Source: Robbsia andropogonis
GTDB lineage: Bacteria > Pseudomonadota > Gammaproteobacteria > Burkholderiales > Burkholderiaceae
NCBI RefSeq assembly: GCF_000970345.1
Contig: NZ_LAQU01000006.1
Coordinates: 124,001-188,000 of the forward strand
DNA length: 64,000 nucleotides
Direction of reading: 5' to 3'
The notes beneath the pieces are model-generated. The model saw only the letters and a program-made list of their open reading frames with translations, was not told the origin of the DNA and did not search any database. The translations under genes were made by a program, and so were the position numbers. Positions 9,850-19,175 of this stretch are shown here, in pieces; position 1 is the stretch's first letter; each line of letters opens with the position of its first letter.

Positions 9850-10950
9850 TCAGGGCTTCGCGGCCGGAACGCGCGGTGTATCGGTCCGCACATCGGCGTT
9901 CTGTGCGCGATGGCGTAATGCGTGATCGATCAAAACCAATGCCATGACCGACTCAGCAATCGGCGTTGCCCGGATACCGACGCACGGATCGTGACGTCCA
10001 AACGTCTCCACCGTCGCGCCGCCGCCATTCAGATCGATCGATTCACGCGGCACACGAATGCTCGACGTCGGTTTGATCGCGATGGAGGCGACGATGTCCT
10101 GCCCGGTGCTGATACCACCAAGCACACCACCAGCATGATTGGAAGCGAATCCGGCAGCGGTGATTTCGTCACCATGCTCGGAGCCGCGTTGGCGAACGCT
10201 GTCGAACCCATCGCCGATCTCAACGCCCTTGACCGCATTGATGCCCATCAGCGCGTGAGCGATATCCGCATCCAGCCGGTCGAACAGCGGCTCGCCCCAG
10301 CCTACAGGCACGCCATTGGCCACCACGCGGATGCGCGCGCCGATCGAATCGCCATCACGACGCAATTCATCCATATAGGCTTCAAGTTGCGGCACGATCC
10401 CCGCATTCGGCGCGAAGAACGGATTGGTCGGCACGTCTTCCCAGGATGCAAAGGGAATATCGATCGGTCCGAGTGCGCTCATATGCGCACGCACCACGAT
10501 TCCATAGCGCTCCAGCAGCCATTTCTTCGCCACCGCTCCCGCCCCCACCAGTGGCGCCGTCAGCCGCGCAGACGAACGGCCGCCACCACGAAAATCGCGA
10601 ATACCGTATTTCTGCCAGTACGGGTAATCCGCGTGGCCGGGCCGGAAGGTCTGCGCGATATTGCCGTAGTCCTTGCTACGCTGATCGGTATTGCGGATCA
10701 GCAGGCCGATGGGCGTGCCGGTGGTTTTGCCCTCGAACACCCCTGATAGGATTTCTACCTGATCGGCTTCCTGGCGCTGCGTCACGTGGCGTGACGTGCC
10801 GGGACGGCGTCGATCGAGTTCGATCTGGATGTCGGCTTCGGCAAGCGCCATGCCGGGAGGACAGCCATCGATCACACAACCGATAGCAGGGCCGTGTGAT
10901 TCACCAAAGGTGGTGACGGTGAACAAGGTGCCGAGCGTATTTCCGGACAT
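9850..10950 (-). CDS. aroC: Chorismate synthase
   Basis: It converts 5-enolpyruvylshikimate 3-phosphate to chorismate using reduced FMN, the last step of the shikimate pathway to aromatic amino acids and folate. The 366 residues carry the family signatures GESHGPAIG (near 17), [20 protein letters not shown] and RSSARLTA, plus the late [16 protein letters not shown]. The start is the ATG at 10948-10950 ([20 protein letters not shown]), as in close relatives; upstream frame is unconserved. Gene stands alone between a thioesterase and a CBS-domain gene, all minus strand. Confidence 0.97.
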   Translation of the reverse strand: MSGNTLGTLFTVTTFGESHGPAIGCVIDGCPPGMALAEADIQIELDRRRPGTSRHVTQRQEADQVEILSGVFEGKTTGTPIGLLIRNTDQRSKDYGNIAQTFRPGHADYPYWQKYGIRDFRGGGRSSARLTAPLVGAGAVAKKWLLERYGIVVRAHMSALGPIDIPFASWEDVPTNPFFAPNAGIVPQLEAYMDELRRDGDSIGARIRVVANGVPVGWGEPLFDRLDADIAHALMGINAVKGVEIGDGFDSVRQRGSEHGDEITAAGFASNHAGGVLGGISTGQDIVASIAIKPTSSIRVPRESIDLNGGGATVETFGRHDPCVGIRATPIAESVMALVLIDHALRHRAQNADVRTDTPRVPAAKP

Positions 10951-11067
10951 GATGCGGGAAGCCTGCAGAAGGACGTGGTGAAGCCGGCATTTTACCCCAC
11001 CCGTCGCGGCAGCCCGCATACCATTGCCAACCGCCCGACCCCGTTACGCAACGCGGCTCGGGCGAGA

Positions 11068-11631
11068 TCAGATCCGAAGGTCATCCGAGACCACGTCCTC
11101 GTGGGGCCAGTCCCGGATATAGGCCTTCAGCATCTGGTTTTCGAAACCTTGCGCTTCGACCACGGCACGGGCAACGTCGTACAGGGAAATCACCCCCATC
11201 AACATGCGATTATCGATCACCGGAATGTAACGGGCATGTCGCTCCAGAAAGGACTGCCGTAACTGATCGATGTGCATGTTCATCGTGCCCGAGATGAATG
11301 CGGTGTCCATCGCCGAGCGCACGGTCTTATCCCCCACCGTGCCACCGTTGGCCTTGAGCGCTTTCAGCACCTCACGGAAGGTCAGCATGCCGACCACTTC
11401 CCCGGCTTCCAGCACGACCAGGGACCCGATGTCATGCTCTGCCATCAAGTCGGTCGCGACGGACAGTTTCTGGTCCGCTGAAACCGTGTACAAAGCCGTT
11501 GCCTTCAATGCTTCGAGGTCATCCGCCGCCCCCTCTGGCAAGGGTTTGCGCAATACTCCCGCCGGGGCGTCGTTCAACCGCACGTCGGCCGCCGGCACGT
11601 TCTTCAATCGCAGTATGTCCTTGACTCGCAT
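11068..11631 (-). CDS. CBS-domain protein
   Basis: A 187-residue protein made essentially of two CBS motifs (about 50-110 and 115-175), which usually bind adenine nucleotides and act as energy or redox sensors. Visible are the repeated patterns SVATDLMAEHDIGSLVVLE and LRQSFLERHARYIPVID, each followed by the short turn typical of CBS pairs. There is no fused enzyme or channel domain. The start is the ATG at 11629-11631 with GGGTGG just upstream; a GTG nine bases earlier is possible. The partner is unknown. Confidence 0.88.
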   Translation of the reverse strand: MRVKDILRLKNVPAADVRLNDAPAGVLRKPLPEGAADDLEALKATALYTVSADQKLSVATDLMAEHDIGSLVVLEAGEVVGMLTFREVLKALKANGGTVGDKTVRSAMDTAFISGTMNMHIDQLRQSFLERHARYIPVIDNRMLMGVISLYDVARAVVEAQGFENQMLKAYIRDWPHEDVVSDDLRI

Positions 11632-11754
11632 GATGACCACCCGAAGCTATCGATGAATGAATCGATCCTAGCGGAAAGAGCTGGAAAAGAAAAGCAATCC
11701 GGCATCCGCCTAATATGAAAAATCACGACTAATCACAGCATGTTCCTGCCGCGT

Positions 11755-13110
11755 TTAGCGATTTTGCATTGCAACATCTTGCTCGCCGATACGTTGATCT
11801 ATCAACCGGGCGAGGTCTGCGTGTTTTTGTTCCACCCGCCCAGTCGTCCGTTCCCCGGCACGCTGCTCCCTGGCATGCATCAAATCCCGCAACGTCACCG
11901 TCAAACCCTCGTGATGCAAGGCGGACAGCAGCAGATCCGCGTCCACGCGTGAACTCTCCAGACTGGCCTGGTACGCCAGCTCGTCGCGATCGATCACAAA
12001 CGCATCGATCAACGCCGCCAATGTGATGGTGGCGGGATTGGCGATCAAGAGCCAGCGCTCAGGCGTGCCGTCGCGATGCAGACGCGCAATCCATTGCCGC
12101 TGCTCCAGCGCGGCCAAAAGCCGCGTCGTCGTGTCCAGATCGCGGCGCAGCATTCGCGTCAATTCGCTCTCGTTATAACCGAAACGTCCCATGTCCCGTG
12201 CACGCACCAGGCGCGCCAGGATGGCGAGGGCGTCGAACAGGTCGCTACCGGTGAACCGTGGCCGGAAGAAATGACCGGCACGGATGGCCGGCAAGGCCGA
12301 CGTCAACGTCGCACCGAATAAGGTGATGAACCAACTGAGGTAGACCCAGATCAGGAAGATCGGAATCGCGGCAAACGCGCCGTAGACCGCCGTGTAGGTA
12401 GGAAAATGACGGATATAGAGGCCGAAGCCGCGCTTCGTCACTTCGATAGCCAACGCCGCGCCGCATCCGCCGATCAAGGCATCTTTCCATGCGACCCGGC
12501 AATTCGGCACGAACACGTACAGCAGCGTGAAGCCCGCGGCGGTAATCGGCAGGGCGGCGAATGACAGTACCCACTGCTTCAATGTCGGCTCGACCTCCAG
12601 CGCACCACTGACACGTGACATGGATTGCGTAAGCAAATACGTCGACAACGAGACACTGATACCGAAGATCACGGGCGCCAGGGTCAGTACGGCCCAATAG
12701 ATCAAAAGACGTTGCACGAGCGGGCGCGGCTTGCGCACCCGCCAGATCACGTTCAGCGCGGACTCGATCGTCATCATCGTGATCAGGGATGTCAGCACGA
12801 GAAAAACCATGCCCGCGGTGGTCAATGCTTTTGCTTTGGCCGCAAACTCGTTCAGGTACTCGAAGATCTGCTGATTGACGGAGGGCGGCATGAGCCGATC
12901 GGAAAGGAAGTTCTGCACCGCATCCTGGAACGACGCGAAGATCGGAAAAGCCGTGAAAATCGCGAACGCGACGGTAATCAACGGCACGATCGACAAGACC
13001 GTCGTGAAGGTCAGACTACCCGCGACCTGCGGAACCCGATCCCGGGCACAACGCTGCGCCGCGAAGCGCGCCAGGCGCCGCAAAGCGGGAAGATCATGTC
13101 GGGAGAACAC
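11755..13110 (-). CDS. YihY/BrkB family inner-membrane protein
   Basis: A 451-residue membrane protein of the family once misnamed ribonuclease BN. The N-terminal 290 residues contain about six hydrophobic helices with the family signature QVAGSLTFTTVLSIVPL and ALNVIWRVRKPR. The C-terminal 150 residues are soluble and look like a winged-helix-type domain (GYNESELTRMLRRDLDTTTRLLAALEQRQWI). The start is the GTG at 13108-13110 with AAAGGAGAT ideally spaced; an in-frame ATG at 13173 lacks such a site. Function is unknown in the family. Confidence 0.85.
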   Translation of the reverse strand: MFSRHDLPALRRLARFAAQRCARDRVPQVAGSLTFTTVLSIVPLITVAFAIFTAFPIFASFQDAVQNFLSDRLMPPSVNQQIFEYLNEFAAKAKALTTAGMVFLVLTSLITMMTIESALNVIWRVRKPRPLVQRLLIYWAVLTLAPVIFGISVSLSTYLLTQSMSRVSGALEVEPTLKQWVLSFAALPITAAGFTLLYVFVPNCRVAWKDALIGGCGAALAIEVTKRGFGLYIRHFPTYTAVYGAFAAIPIFLIWVYLSWFITLFGATLTSALPAIRAGHFFRPRFTGSDLFDALAILARLVRARDMGRFGYNESELTRMLRRDLDTTTRLLAALEQRQWIARLHRDGTPERWLLIANPATITLAALIDAFVIDRDELAYQASLESSRVDADLLLSALHHEGLTVTLRDLMHAREQRAGERTTGRVEQKHADLARLIDQRIGEQDVAMQNR

Positions 13111-13340
13111 GTGCGGATCTCCTTTGAGAAGAAAACGCGATAAGGGGGCCGATACCCGTCCTTGGCGCGACAAAGGAAACCGCGACGGCCCAGCGGGTAA
13201 CGAGAGGGTTCATCTCATGATAAAGCGGGATGGCACTTGCGTGTGGAGAGGAGCGCAGGCGTGCATGGTGGTATCTCGCACGCCATGGCGCACGAACACA
13301 GCAACACCTTTTTCGCAGAAGACGAGAAAACAAAAAGAAG

Positions 13341-13417
13341 TGGCCCGCCCTACACGACTCGAACGTGTGACCGCTCGCTTAGAAGGCGAGTGCTCTATCC
13401 GGCTGAGCTAAGGGCGG
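13341..13417 (-). tRNA. tRNA-Arg (anticodon UCU)
   Basis: A 77-nt cloverleaf on the minus strand. Acceptor CCGCCCT pairs with AGGGCGG, anticodon stem CTCGC/GCGAG, loop CTTCTAA with anticodon TCT, T loop TTCGAGT, discriminator G, encoded CCA. Confidence 0.95.
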
Positions 13418-13514
13418 CCCGGTCCAGCAAAGACCGCAATTCTACCAAACTCCGTCCATACGGAGCATCAACTTTACCCGACCGCGCCAATACATCCGGA
13501 CGGATTCCAACGAA

Positions 13515-14360
13515 TCAGGCCGTCATTGGATGCATTTGCAGCCAGATGAGGGATGCCAGACCGGCCAGCACGCAATACACGCCAAACCACGCCAGGCGCC
13601 CTTTCCCTTCAAAATAGTGCATCAGGAAGCGGATACTGAGATACCCCGCGATGCCGGTCAATACCCCACCCAGCAACGCATCGGTCAATTGCTGGCCACC
13701 GGCATGGAACAGCTTGGGCACTTCCAAAACGCCCGCGGCGAAAATGATCGGCGTTCCCAGCAGAAAGGAAAACTCCGCGGCCTTTTCCGCGTTCATCCCG
13801 GCTTTCACGCCGGCGATCATGGTCAGGCCGCTGCGCGAGAAACCGGGAATCAATGCACCGATCTGGGCCAACCCAACAATGGCGGCCCGGCCGAAGGTCA
13901 GTTGTTCCATGGACGCTGCACGAGGCTGTGCGTCCCGCCTGCGCTGAATCCTGTCGCCGAACCACAGCAATATCCCATTGATCATCAACGCCACGGCGAC
14001 GATGCGCAGGTCATGAAAGATCGTCTCGATATGCTTTTTCGCCAGTAAGCCGACGAGGCCGGTAGGGATCGTGCCAATGATCAACGCCCATGCCAAATGA
14101 CCGTCATCGCTTCGATGGCCCGCCAGGCTACCGAACCAACCGCGTATGATCGCCGCCCACCGAGTCCGGAAGTACCACAGCAATGCCACGGCCGTTCCCA
14201 GATGCAACGCCACCAGGAAAGGAATCAGCTGCGGTGCATGCTCGTCGATCCGCATGCCGAGCACGCCGGGAACAAGCAGCGTATGACCAAGGCTGCTCAC
14301 AGGAAAAAGTTCGGTCACACCCTGCAGCACGCTGAGGAAAACGAGAAAGGCTAGGCTCAC
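13515..14360 (-). CDS. uppP: Undecaprenyl-diphosphatase (UppP/BacA)
   Basis: It dephosphorylates undecaprenyl pyrophosphate at the outer face of the inner membrane, recycling the lipid carrier for peptidoglycan and other envelope polymers, and gives bacitracin resistance when abundant. The 281 residues have about seven or eight membrane helices and the family signatures [15 protein letters not shown] (near 13-27) and PGFSRSGLT (near 170). The start is GTG at 14358-14360; the ribosome site is weak. It is upstream of tRNA-Arg on the same strand. Confidence 0.95.
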   Translation of the reverse strand: MSLAFLVFLSVLQGVTELFPVSSLGHTLLVPGVLGMRIDEHAPQLIPFLVALHLGTAVALLWYFRTRWAAIIRGWFGSLAGHRSDDGHLAWALIIGTIPTGLVGLLAKKHIETIFHDLRIVAVALMINGILLWFGDRIQRRRDAQPRAASMEQLTFGRAAIVGLAQIGALIPGFSRSGLTMIAGVKAGMNAEKAAEFSFLLGTPIIFAAGVLEVPKLFHAGGQQLTDALLGGVLTGIAGYLSIRFLMHYFEGKGRLAWFGVYCVLAGLASLIWLQMHPMTA

Positions 14361-14731
14361 GAGGTTCGCTCTATCTGGAATGATGGAAGAAAGAGAAAAT
14401 TCTACATGTCATTTGCTGCGACGCGGCGCGACCGAATGAAATCACGCTCAGTCTTATCCGGCATTGAACAAACGAGACCGATCCGACCACCCCATCGGCT
14501 TATCCACCCGGATTTACCTGTAGATTATTACGATACTTTCATTTCGTAAGGATTGCTTTGATTTTCGAATGGAGATGAAAGGCGGACCGTAGAACGATTC
14601 AGAATGCTCCGGCGACGCACTTTCACGGCCCGACTTACGCTCGAAAACGGCAAGTTGTGAAGGCGCGACACTTTATCGTTTTTCGTGCAACTTTTTTCAA
14701 CACAACGATGCAATTAACCCGATAATCCAAT
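14361..14731. other. Intergenic region, no gene recognised
   Basis: The first part of a 713-base gene-free stretch between the divergent uppP and epimerase genes. It is AT-richer than its surroundings and should contain the uppP promoter. I see no convincing coding region; short open frames here lack ribosome sites and family resemblance. Confidence 0.4.
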
Positions 14732-14924
14732 CCGTCGTCACCGCGGTATTAGAAGGCCCGGCGGGACACTCTCGAGGCGGTTCGGACGTGATTACACGTA
14801 TCGCGCGCACTACGATTGAGCCACCCTAATGATGACAGCCTGAGCTCACCACAAGACGTGGGCCGGCAACAGAGGAAGCTACGGGGATTGTGAAGCCCGC
14901 TCTATCTGGAGCGGGCTTTTTTTT
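14732..14924 (+). ncRNA. Candidate small RNA ending at an orphan terminator
   Basis: No plus-strand gene precedes the strong terminator at 14893-14924, so some untranslated transcript should end there. The preceding 160 bases can form local stems: ACGTG/CACGT around 14786-14799 and CCAC/GTGG near 14848. A weak -10-like GATAAT lies at 14721-14726 without a good -35, so the 5' end given here is a guess. It does not match a small RNA I recognise by sequence. Confidence 0.35.
14893..14924 (+). terminator. Orphan intrinsic terminator
   Basis: A perfect 10-bp stem (AAGCCCGCTC and its complement, 6-base loop) followed by a run of eight T on the plus strand. The minus strand has no T run, so it acts only on plus-strand transcription; the next plus gene begins after it, at 15074. 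Confidence 0.85.
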
Positions 14925-15073
14925 GCCATCACCCGCCGGACGGCTTACAACACTTCCTTTCAGAATCGGCATGATCCGCGGCATCGATTGACATCGCGCA
15001 AGGTCGTCCAGAATCCCGAACCGTCTTTTGCGTCATACTGAATGCCACCTCTTTTAAGCATGACACGCGACCC

Positions 15074-16135
15074 ATGACCGATCGCCCGCTCGACCCCGCC
15101 GTCAATGCCGTCGACACCTCGACCACTGCATCAACGCCCCCATCCGCTTTGTCATCGTCTTCACCCTGGCTTGGCGCCAGTGGCGTCGTCACGATTCAAG
15201 ACGCACATGGCGTAGCGGTCTTTGCGCCGGGTGCGGGGGGACGCTTGATGCGCTGGGCGGTGGACGGGCAGGAATTGCTCTACTGGCCAAGCGGTGTGTC
15301 CCCCGAGGAGTTGTCCGACCCGGCCAAGGTAGCAAAACTCCGCGGGGGCAACCCACTGCTGTTTCCCTTTATCGGAAGACATCGTGTGGGCGATCACGCA
15401 AACCAATGGCGTGATCCGAACGACGGCGTCGTTCGTGATTTGCCCCAGCATGGCTTTGCGCGACACACACCATTCACGCACCGCGTCGACGACGATGGCA
15501 AGGGCATCACAATGACCTTGACGCCGTCGATGCTCAGCGCCGCCGATCGACAGGGCTATCCTTATGATTTCGTATTCACCGCGCGATATCGACTCGACGG
15601 TGACACGCTGGATGTCACGCTGACCACCCATAACAGTGGCCTGGTACCCCTGCCCTATTACGCCGGTCACCACTTCTATTTCGCTTTACCCCATGAGATG
15701 CGTGGTGAAAGCACGTTGACGCTGCCCACGCACGATCGCGCGCGGCAAGCAGCGGATGGCGGCATCACACCGTTGCCCGATGACACCAACACCGTGGACC
15801 GGCAAGCCGCGATGATGTGCTATACGCCAGGGGACCCCGCAATACAGGACGTATTTCATCTGCTGGGCGATACAGCGCGCACGCGAACCGCCGCGCGGTT
15901 GGCCATGCCGACACTGCGCCGCGCGATCGTCCTGGATCTCGATACCGTACCCCGCACGGAAACGGCGCCGTGGTACGCCATCACGACGTGGACGGAATCA
16001 GATCAATCGGACTTTTACTGCGTGGAGCCCTGGCTCGGCCTGCCGAATGCCATCCATCACGGCGCCGGCCTGCGCCAGCTGGCCCCCGGTGCACACGAAG
16101 TGGCGCACTGCCGACTGCAAGTCACACCACTTTGA
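15074..16135 (+). CDS. Aldose 1-epimerase / hexose-phosphate mutarotase family
   Basis: Members interconvert the alpha and beta anomers of free sugars or sugar phosphates. At 353 residues, it has a variable Ser/Thr-rich N-terminus (about 1-35), then the galactose-mutarotase fold: GGNPLLFPFIGR (substrate Arg), LPQHGFAR (catalytic His), YYAGHHFYF and, near the C-terminus, CVEPW with the catalytic Glu. It is alone on the plus strand; the ribosome site is poor. Whether it acts on free aldoses or sugar phosphates is unclear. Confidence 0.88.
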   Translation: MTDRPLDPAVNAVDTSTTASTPPSALSSSSPWLGASGVVTIQDAHGVAVFAPGAGGRLMRWAVDGQELLYWPSGVSPEELSDPAKVAKLRGGNPLLFPFIGRHRVGDHANQWRDPNDGVVRDLPQHGFARHTPFTHRVDDDGKGITMTLTPSMLSAADRQGYPYDFVFTARYRLDGDTLDVTLTTHNSGLVPLPYYAGHHFYFALPHEMRGESTLTLPTHDRARQAADGGITPLPDDTNTVDRQAAMMCYTPGDPAIQDVFHLLGDTARTRTAARLAMPTLRRAIVLDLDTVPRTETAPWYAITTWTESDQSDFYCVEPWLGLPNAIHHGAGLRQLAPGAHEVAHCRLQVTPL

Positions 16136-16265
16136 GCGGGTGGATCAGACCGTGCCGCCGGGCGGCACGGTAGAATGATGCGCCTCGTTTCCAGCGTCCG
16201 GCATGCCGGTGCGCCTTCTGGCGCAACAATCGTCTTTCGCGTTTTATTCAAGGGAGTACACAGGT

Positions 16266-17093
16266 TTGTCCCGGTCCTTGCGTTCGTCCATTCAAAAGGC
16301 TGTGTCAGCGGCACTCGTGCCGCCGGAGCCACGCCAACGCGGGCGTTTCCATCGTGTACGCTTCGCCCCAGGCGCATGCGGCGTCGCCTTGGCCGTAGTC
16401 TTGACATTGTCCGCGTGCTCATCCGCACCGGTGGGACCCGGCTTTTATCGGGTCTCGCGCGGCGACAGTCTGTCGGCGATCGCGCAACGCAACGGCCGTT
16501 CCGTCGCGGAACTTGCCCGATGGAACAATATCGACAACCCTAATCGGATTGAAGTTGGCCAGGTTTTGCGCGTCGCGCCGCCGTCCGGTAGTGCCAGCGC
16601 CAGCGGCGCGTTGCGCACCGCGCCGCAATCGACAACGACAACGACATCACCGCCACCACGCGGCACAGGCAATACGGCGCCGCGTGCAAGCGCCGCAGCG
16701 CCCCTCCCCGCTCCGGCGAAATGTGGCCCCGTGTCCTTGCGGCTGCCCGCGTCCGGTCCGATTATCGGCACGTTCGACGGACGACGTAACAAGGGCATCG
16801 ATATCGGCGGCGCCGATGGCAACCAGGTAGTCGCGGCGGCTACCGGTCAAGTGGCATTCGTGGGACAGCTGCGCGGTTATGGCAATCTATTGATCATCAA
16901 GCACAGCAACGGTTACCTCACCTCGTATGCACATCTTCTGCGCGCCACGGTCCGCGAAGGGCAGACGGTGAATGCGGGCCAGGCCATCGCGCAAATGGGA
17001 CATACGGAGTCGAGCCGACCGATGCTGCACTTCGAGCTACGCTGCAACGGCGTGCCCGTTGATCCGCAACAATCTTTTCCCGGAAAGCCATGA
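16266..17093 (+). CDS. nlpD: NlpD-like LysM/LytM lipoprotein, degenerate endopeptidase
   Basis: An envelope lipoprotein likely to activate amidases that split septal peptidoglycan. It has a hydrophobic segment with lipobox LSAC, a LysM domain (FYRVSRGDSLSAIAQRNG...LRVA), a Ser/Thr/Pro/Ala linker, and a C-terminal M23/LytM domain. In this domain the first metal His is replaced (NKGIDIGG, as in E. coli NlpD), so it should be catalytically inactive and regulatory; the late LHFELR is kept. The TTG start at 16266 has AAGGGAG ten bases upstream and gives 275 residues; an in-frame ATG at 16203 would give 296. It overlaps the next gene by 4 bases. rpoS, its usual neighbour, is not adjacent. Confidence 0.82.
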   Translation: MSRSLRSSIQKAVSAALVPPEPRQRGRFHRVRFAPGACGVALAVVLTLSACSSAPVGPGFYRVSRGDSLSAIAQRNGRSVAELARWNNIDNPNRIEVGQVLRVAPPSGSASASGALRTAPQSTTTTTSPPPRGTGNTAPRASAAAPLPAPAKCGPVSLRLPASGPIIGTFDGRRNKGIDIGGADGNQVVAAATGQVAFVGQLRGYGNLLIIKHSNGYLTSYAHLLRATVREGQTVNAGQAIAQMGHTESSRPMLHFELRCNGVPVDPQQSFPGKP

Positions 17094-17449
17094 AAAAGCC
17101 CGCGTTTTCTCATATTGCCGCCGCCCTGCCAGGGCAATCCCTGTTCTCGCGGAGGACTTCCGCCCTTGCCGCCGCCGGCGTGCTCCTCGCCCTCGGCGGC
17201 TGCGCGAATTCCGCAAAGCTCACCTATTTACCTAACGGCAATACCGGTTTCGCGATCAACTGCAGCGGCAGCGACGCCAGTTCCGGATGGGGCGACTGCT
17301 ACAAGCAGGCAAGCGATGCATGCGGTGCGTACGGTTACGACGTGGTATCGAAGGATGACGAAAAAGGCGCCGCTTCAGGCGGCTCGATCATCGGCGTGTT
17401 CGGCGCCAATATCAAAAACCGATCGATGGTCATCCAGTGCAAAAAGTAG
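17090..17449 (+). CDS. Small lipoprotein of unknown function
   Basis: A 119-residue protein with a basic N-terminus, a hydrophobic stretch and lipobox LGGC (Cys about 38), then a short mature domain with four further Cys residues (NCSG, WGDCYKQASDACGAYGY, VIQCKK), which could form two disulfides in the periplasm. The ATG overlaps the nlpD stop (ATGA), implying translational coupling and perhaps a related envelope role. Its last 20 bases overlap the end of the convergent regulator gene. I do not recognise a characterised family. Confidence 0.8.
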   Translation: MKKPAFSHIAAALPGQSLFSRRTSALAAAGVLLALGGCANSAKLTYLPNGNTGFAINCSGSDASSGWGDCYKQASDACGAYGYDVVSKDDEKGAASGGSIIGVFGANIKNRSMVIQCKK

Positions 17450-18203
17450 TCTTGCATCGATCATCGGACGCCGGCAGACGAAATGACGGTAGTCGATCCG
17501 GCGGCGCCAACGCCGCATCGTCGGCATCACTGGCGCAACCGTCGTCGAGCCAATCTTCGCATCCGCCCAGCGACACGTATTCGAACAACTCGGCATCGCT
17601 CGTCAGGCAAAGCTTGCGCATGGCGTTGCTGCGTAACGCGCTGATCGTCTTCACGTTACGGGACAGGCGCGCGGCGACGTCGCGAATATCGCATCCGCCC
17701 GCATAGAGATGCAGCACATCGCGCTCTCGTGCGGTAAGACGCGCGGCGCGGGCCGACGGGGACAGCCGCGAGCGCGCCTGCTCGAACGGCAAGCGCAAGC
17801 CGTCGCTCAGATAGCGGTCGCGGCGCATGGCCGCGCGCAGCGCCGCCACGATACATCCGGCCGCGTCGCTTTTGCCAACAAATGCCGACGCGCCCAGGCC
17901 GAATGCACCACGGATCAGCGCCGGGCTCGTGTATTCACTCAGGACGATCAGGCGCGTCTGCGATTGGGTGGCACGCAGGCGGCGCAAGAAACGCAAACCG
18001 TCTTGCAGTTCGGCACCGCGGAACGACAGATCGGTAATCAACACATCCGGCTCACCGTGCCGTGAACAAATTGACTCCCATTGTGCCGGGCTGTTCGCCT
18101 GCGCCATCAACTCAAGATCCGGATGCAGCGTTAATTCCAGCGCCAGCGCATATTGGATCACCGGGTGGTCGTCCAGCGTCACGATTCTGGTCTTGGTCTT
18201 CAT
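17430..18203 (-). CDS. RcsB-like response regulator (NarL/FixJ-type)
   Basis: A 257-residue two-component DNA-binding regulator. The receiver domain has the acidic pair DD (11-12), phospho-acceptor Asp58 in LITDLS, and Lys111 in VGKSD. The output domain (about 150-215) is a LuxR-type helix-turn-helix with LTARERDVLHLYAGG and the recognition helix NVKTISALRSNAMRKL, resembling RcsB. About 45 C-terminal residues beyond the helix-turn-helix are poorly conserved. The start has a good site, AAAGGGGAG. No histidine kinase is nearby, so it is an orphan here. Confidence 0.88.
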   Translation of the reverse strand: MKTKTRIVTLDDHPVIQYALALELTLHPDLELMAQANSPAQWESICSRHGEPDVLITDLSFRGAELQDGLRFLRRLRATQSQTRLIVLSEYTSPALIRGAFGLGASAFVGKSDAAGCIVAALRAAMRRDRYLSDGLRLPFEQARSRLSPSARAARLTARERDVLHLYAGGCDIRDVAARLSRNVKTISALRSNAMRKLCLTSDAELFEYVSLGGCEDWLDDGCASDADDAALAPPDRLPSFRLPASDDRCKTTFCTG

Positions 18204-18397
18204 CGACTCCCCTTTGGTTTTCCTGACAAGGATAAGCAGCAGACACGACGACGACGGATGAGATGAATCCTATTTTTCTTCGAGCGGTGCGCAATGGTTC
18301 GTTGCAATCGGCCCACACACGACTAACTGCACGCTGAAGCAACAACGGAGACATCGGGATGCAACGGACGGCACTGTGTCAGATGCGGACGGAATGA
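18204..18397. other. Divergent intergenic region
   Basis: Together with the rpsU leader this makes 473 bases between the regulator and rpsU. It must hold the regulator promoter; I see no further gene. Confidence 0.35.
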
Positions 18398-18426
18398 TTG
18401 ACAGGTGGCGTCATTTCGCGTAAAAA
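18398..18426 (+). promoter_or_regulatory. Probable sigma-70 promoter of rpsU
   Basis: A consensus -35 TTGACA (18398-18403), 17-base spacer and -10 TAAAAA (18421-18426, four of six). It predicts a leader of about 245 bases before rpsU. Confidence 0.6.
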
Positions 18427-18563
18427 GGAGAATTATCGTTTCCAGGGTGGGTTGGCCTTGCCTCGTGCAAGCCGCTAAAGGCGTGGTCTCTGTGACGGTG
18501 CCGTGGCATTCATTGCATGTCGAATGTCGCGGTAACGCGTCCTGAAAACCCGCCTGGACAGCG

Positions 18564-18648
18564 GCACGCCGGAGGGCGTGCAATGTACGGTGAGCCGTGC
18601 ATGCTGTTGCCGATCTGCCTTGGTTTTACGGTTGGGGAACCGTAAAAC
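18564..18648 (+). promoter_or_regulatory. Structured 5' leader of rpsU with two perfect hairpins
   Basis: The leader contains GCACGCC (18564-18570) paired with GGCGTGC (18575-18581), and an 11-bp perfect inverted repeat GTTTTACGGTT (18623-18633) with AACCGTAAAAC (18638-18648) across a GGGG loop, 28 bases before the rpsU start. No T run follows, so the second is not a terminator; a translation-control structure is more likely. Confidence 0.55.
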
Positions 18649-18676
18649 TGACTCACTATCCCTTAAAGGAAGCTCT

Positions 18677-18889
18677 GTGACCTGTATCGTTATCAAAGAA
18701 AACGAGCCGTTCGAAGTTGCGTTGCGGCGTTTTCGCCGGAGTATGCAAAGCCAAGGGCTGATCGCCGAACTCCGTGCTCGTCAAGCTTATGAAAAGCCGA
18801 CGACCGAGCGCAAGCGCAAGAAGGCAGCGGCCAAGAGCCGTACGCGCAAGCGCCTGAGCCGCGACATGCTGGCCCCGAAGCTGTACTGA
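18677..18889 (+). CDS. rpsU: 30S ribosomal protein S21
   Basis: S21 is a small basic protein near the anti-Shine-Dalgarno end of 16S rRNA, important for initiation. The start is the GTG at 18677 with AAAGGAAG seven bases upstream, giving 70 residues beginning (M)[20 protein letters not shown] and a Lys/Arg-rich C-terminal half. The sequence between about 28 and 60 is more divergent than expected for Burkholderiaceae, so a second, more typical S21 elsewhere in the genome is possible. A terminator follows. Confidence 0.93.
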   Translation: MTCIVIKENEPFEVALRRFRRSMQSQGLIAELRARQAYEKPTTERKRKKAAAKSRTRKRLSRDMLAPKLY

Positions 18890-18919
18890 TCCCGGTACGG
18901 TAACGCGACACAGCATCCA

Positions 18920-18955
18920 AAGGCCGAAAGGGAAACCTTTCGGCCTTTTTCTTTT
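18920..18955 (+). terminator. Intrinsic terminator of rpsU
   Basis: Stem AAAGGCCGAAAGG with its near-complement, loop GAAA, then TTTTTCTTTT; 30 bases after the rpsU stop. Confidence 0.9.
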
Positions 18956-19175
18956 GCCGCAGCACCGGCGCTCCCCCATTGCCAAGACCTTTACGCTTAC
19001 ATCCCGTCACCAACGGGCTGTTAGTTGCATATTTTGCGTCATTGACCATTTCCCACCTGTTTGCGATGAAAAGCAATGCGTTGCAATGCAACACGGATAC
19101 ATCCCGATACACAGCAAGCGCCGACTATTGATAGGATCAAGCTTTCCCTGCTTGCCTTGCGCAATACTTCGATAC

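Noticed and set aside
13463..13640. Possible further gene between tRNA-Arg and uppP
   Set aside because: Only the uppP C-terminus and a short untranslated stretch are present.
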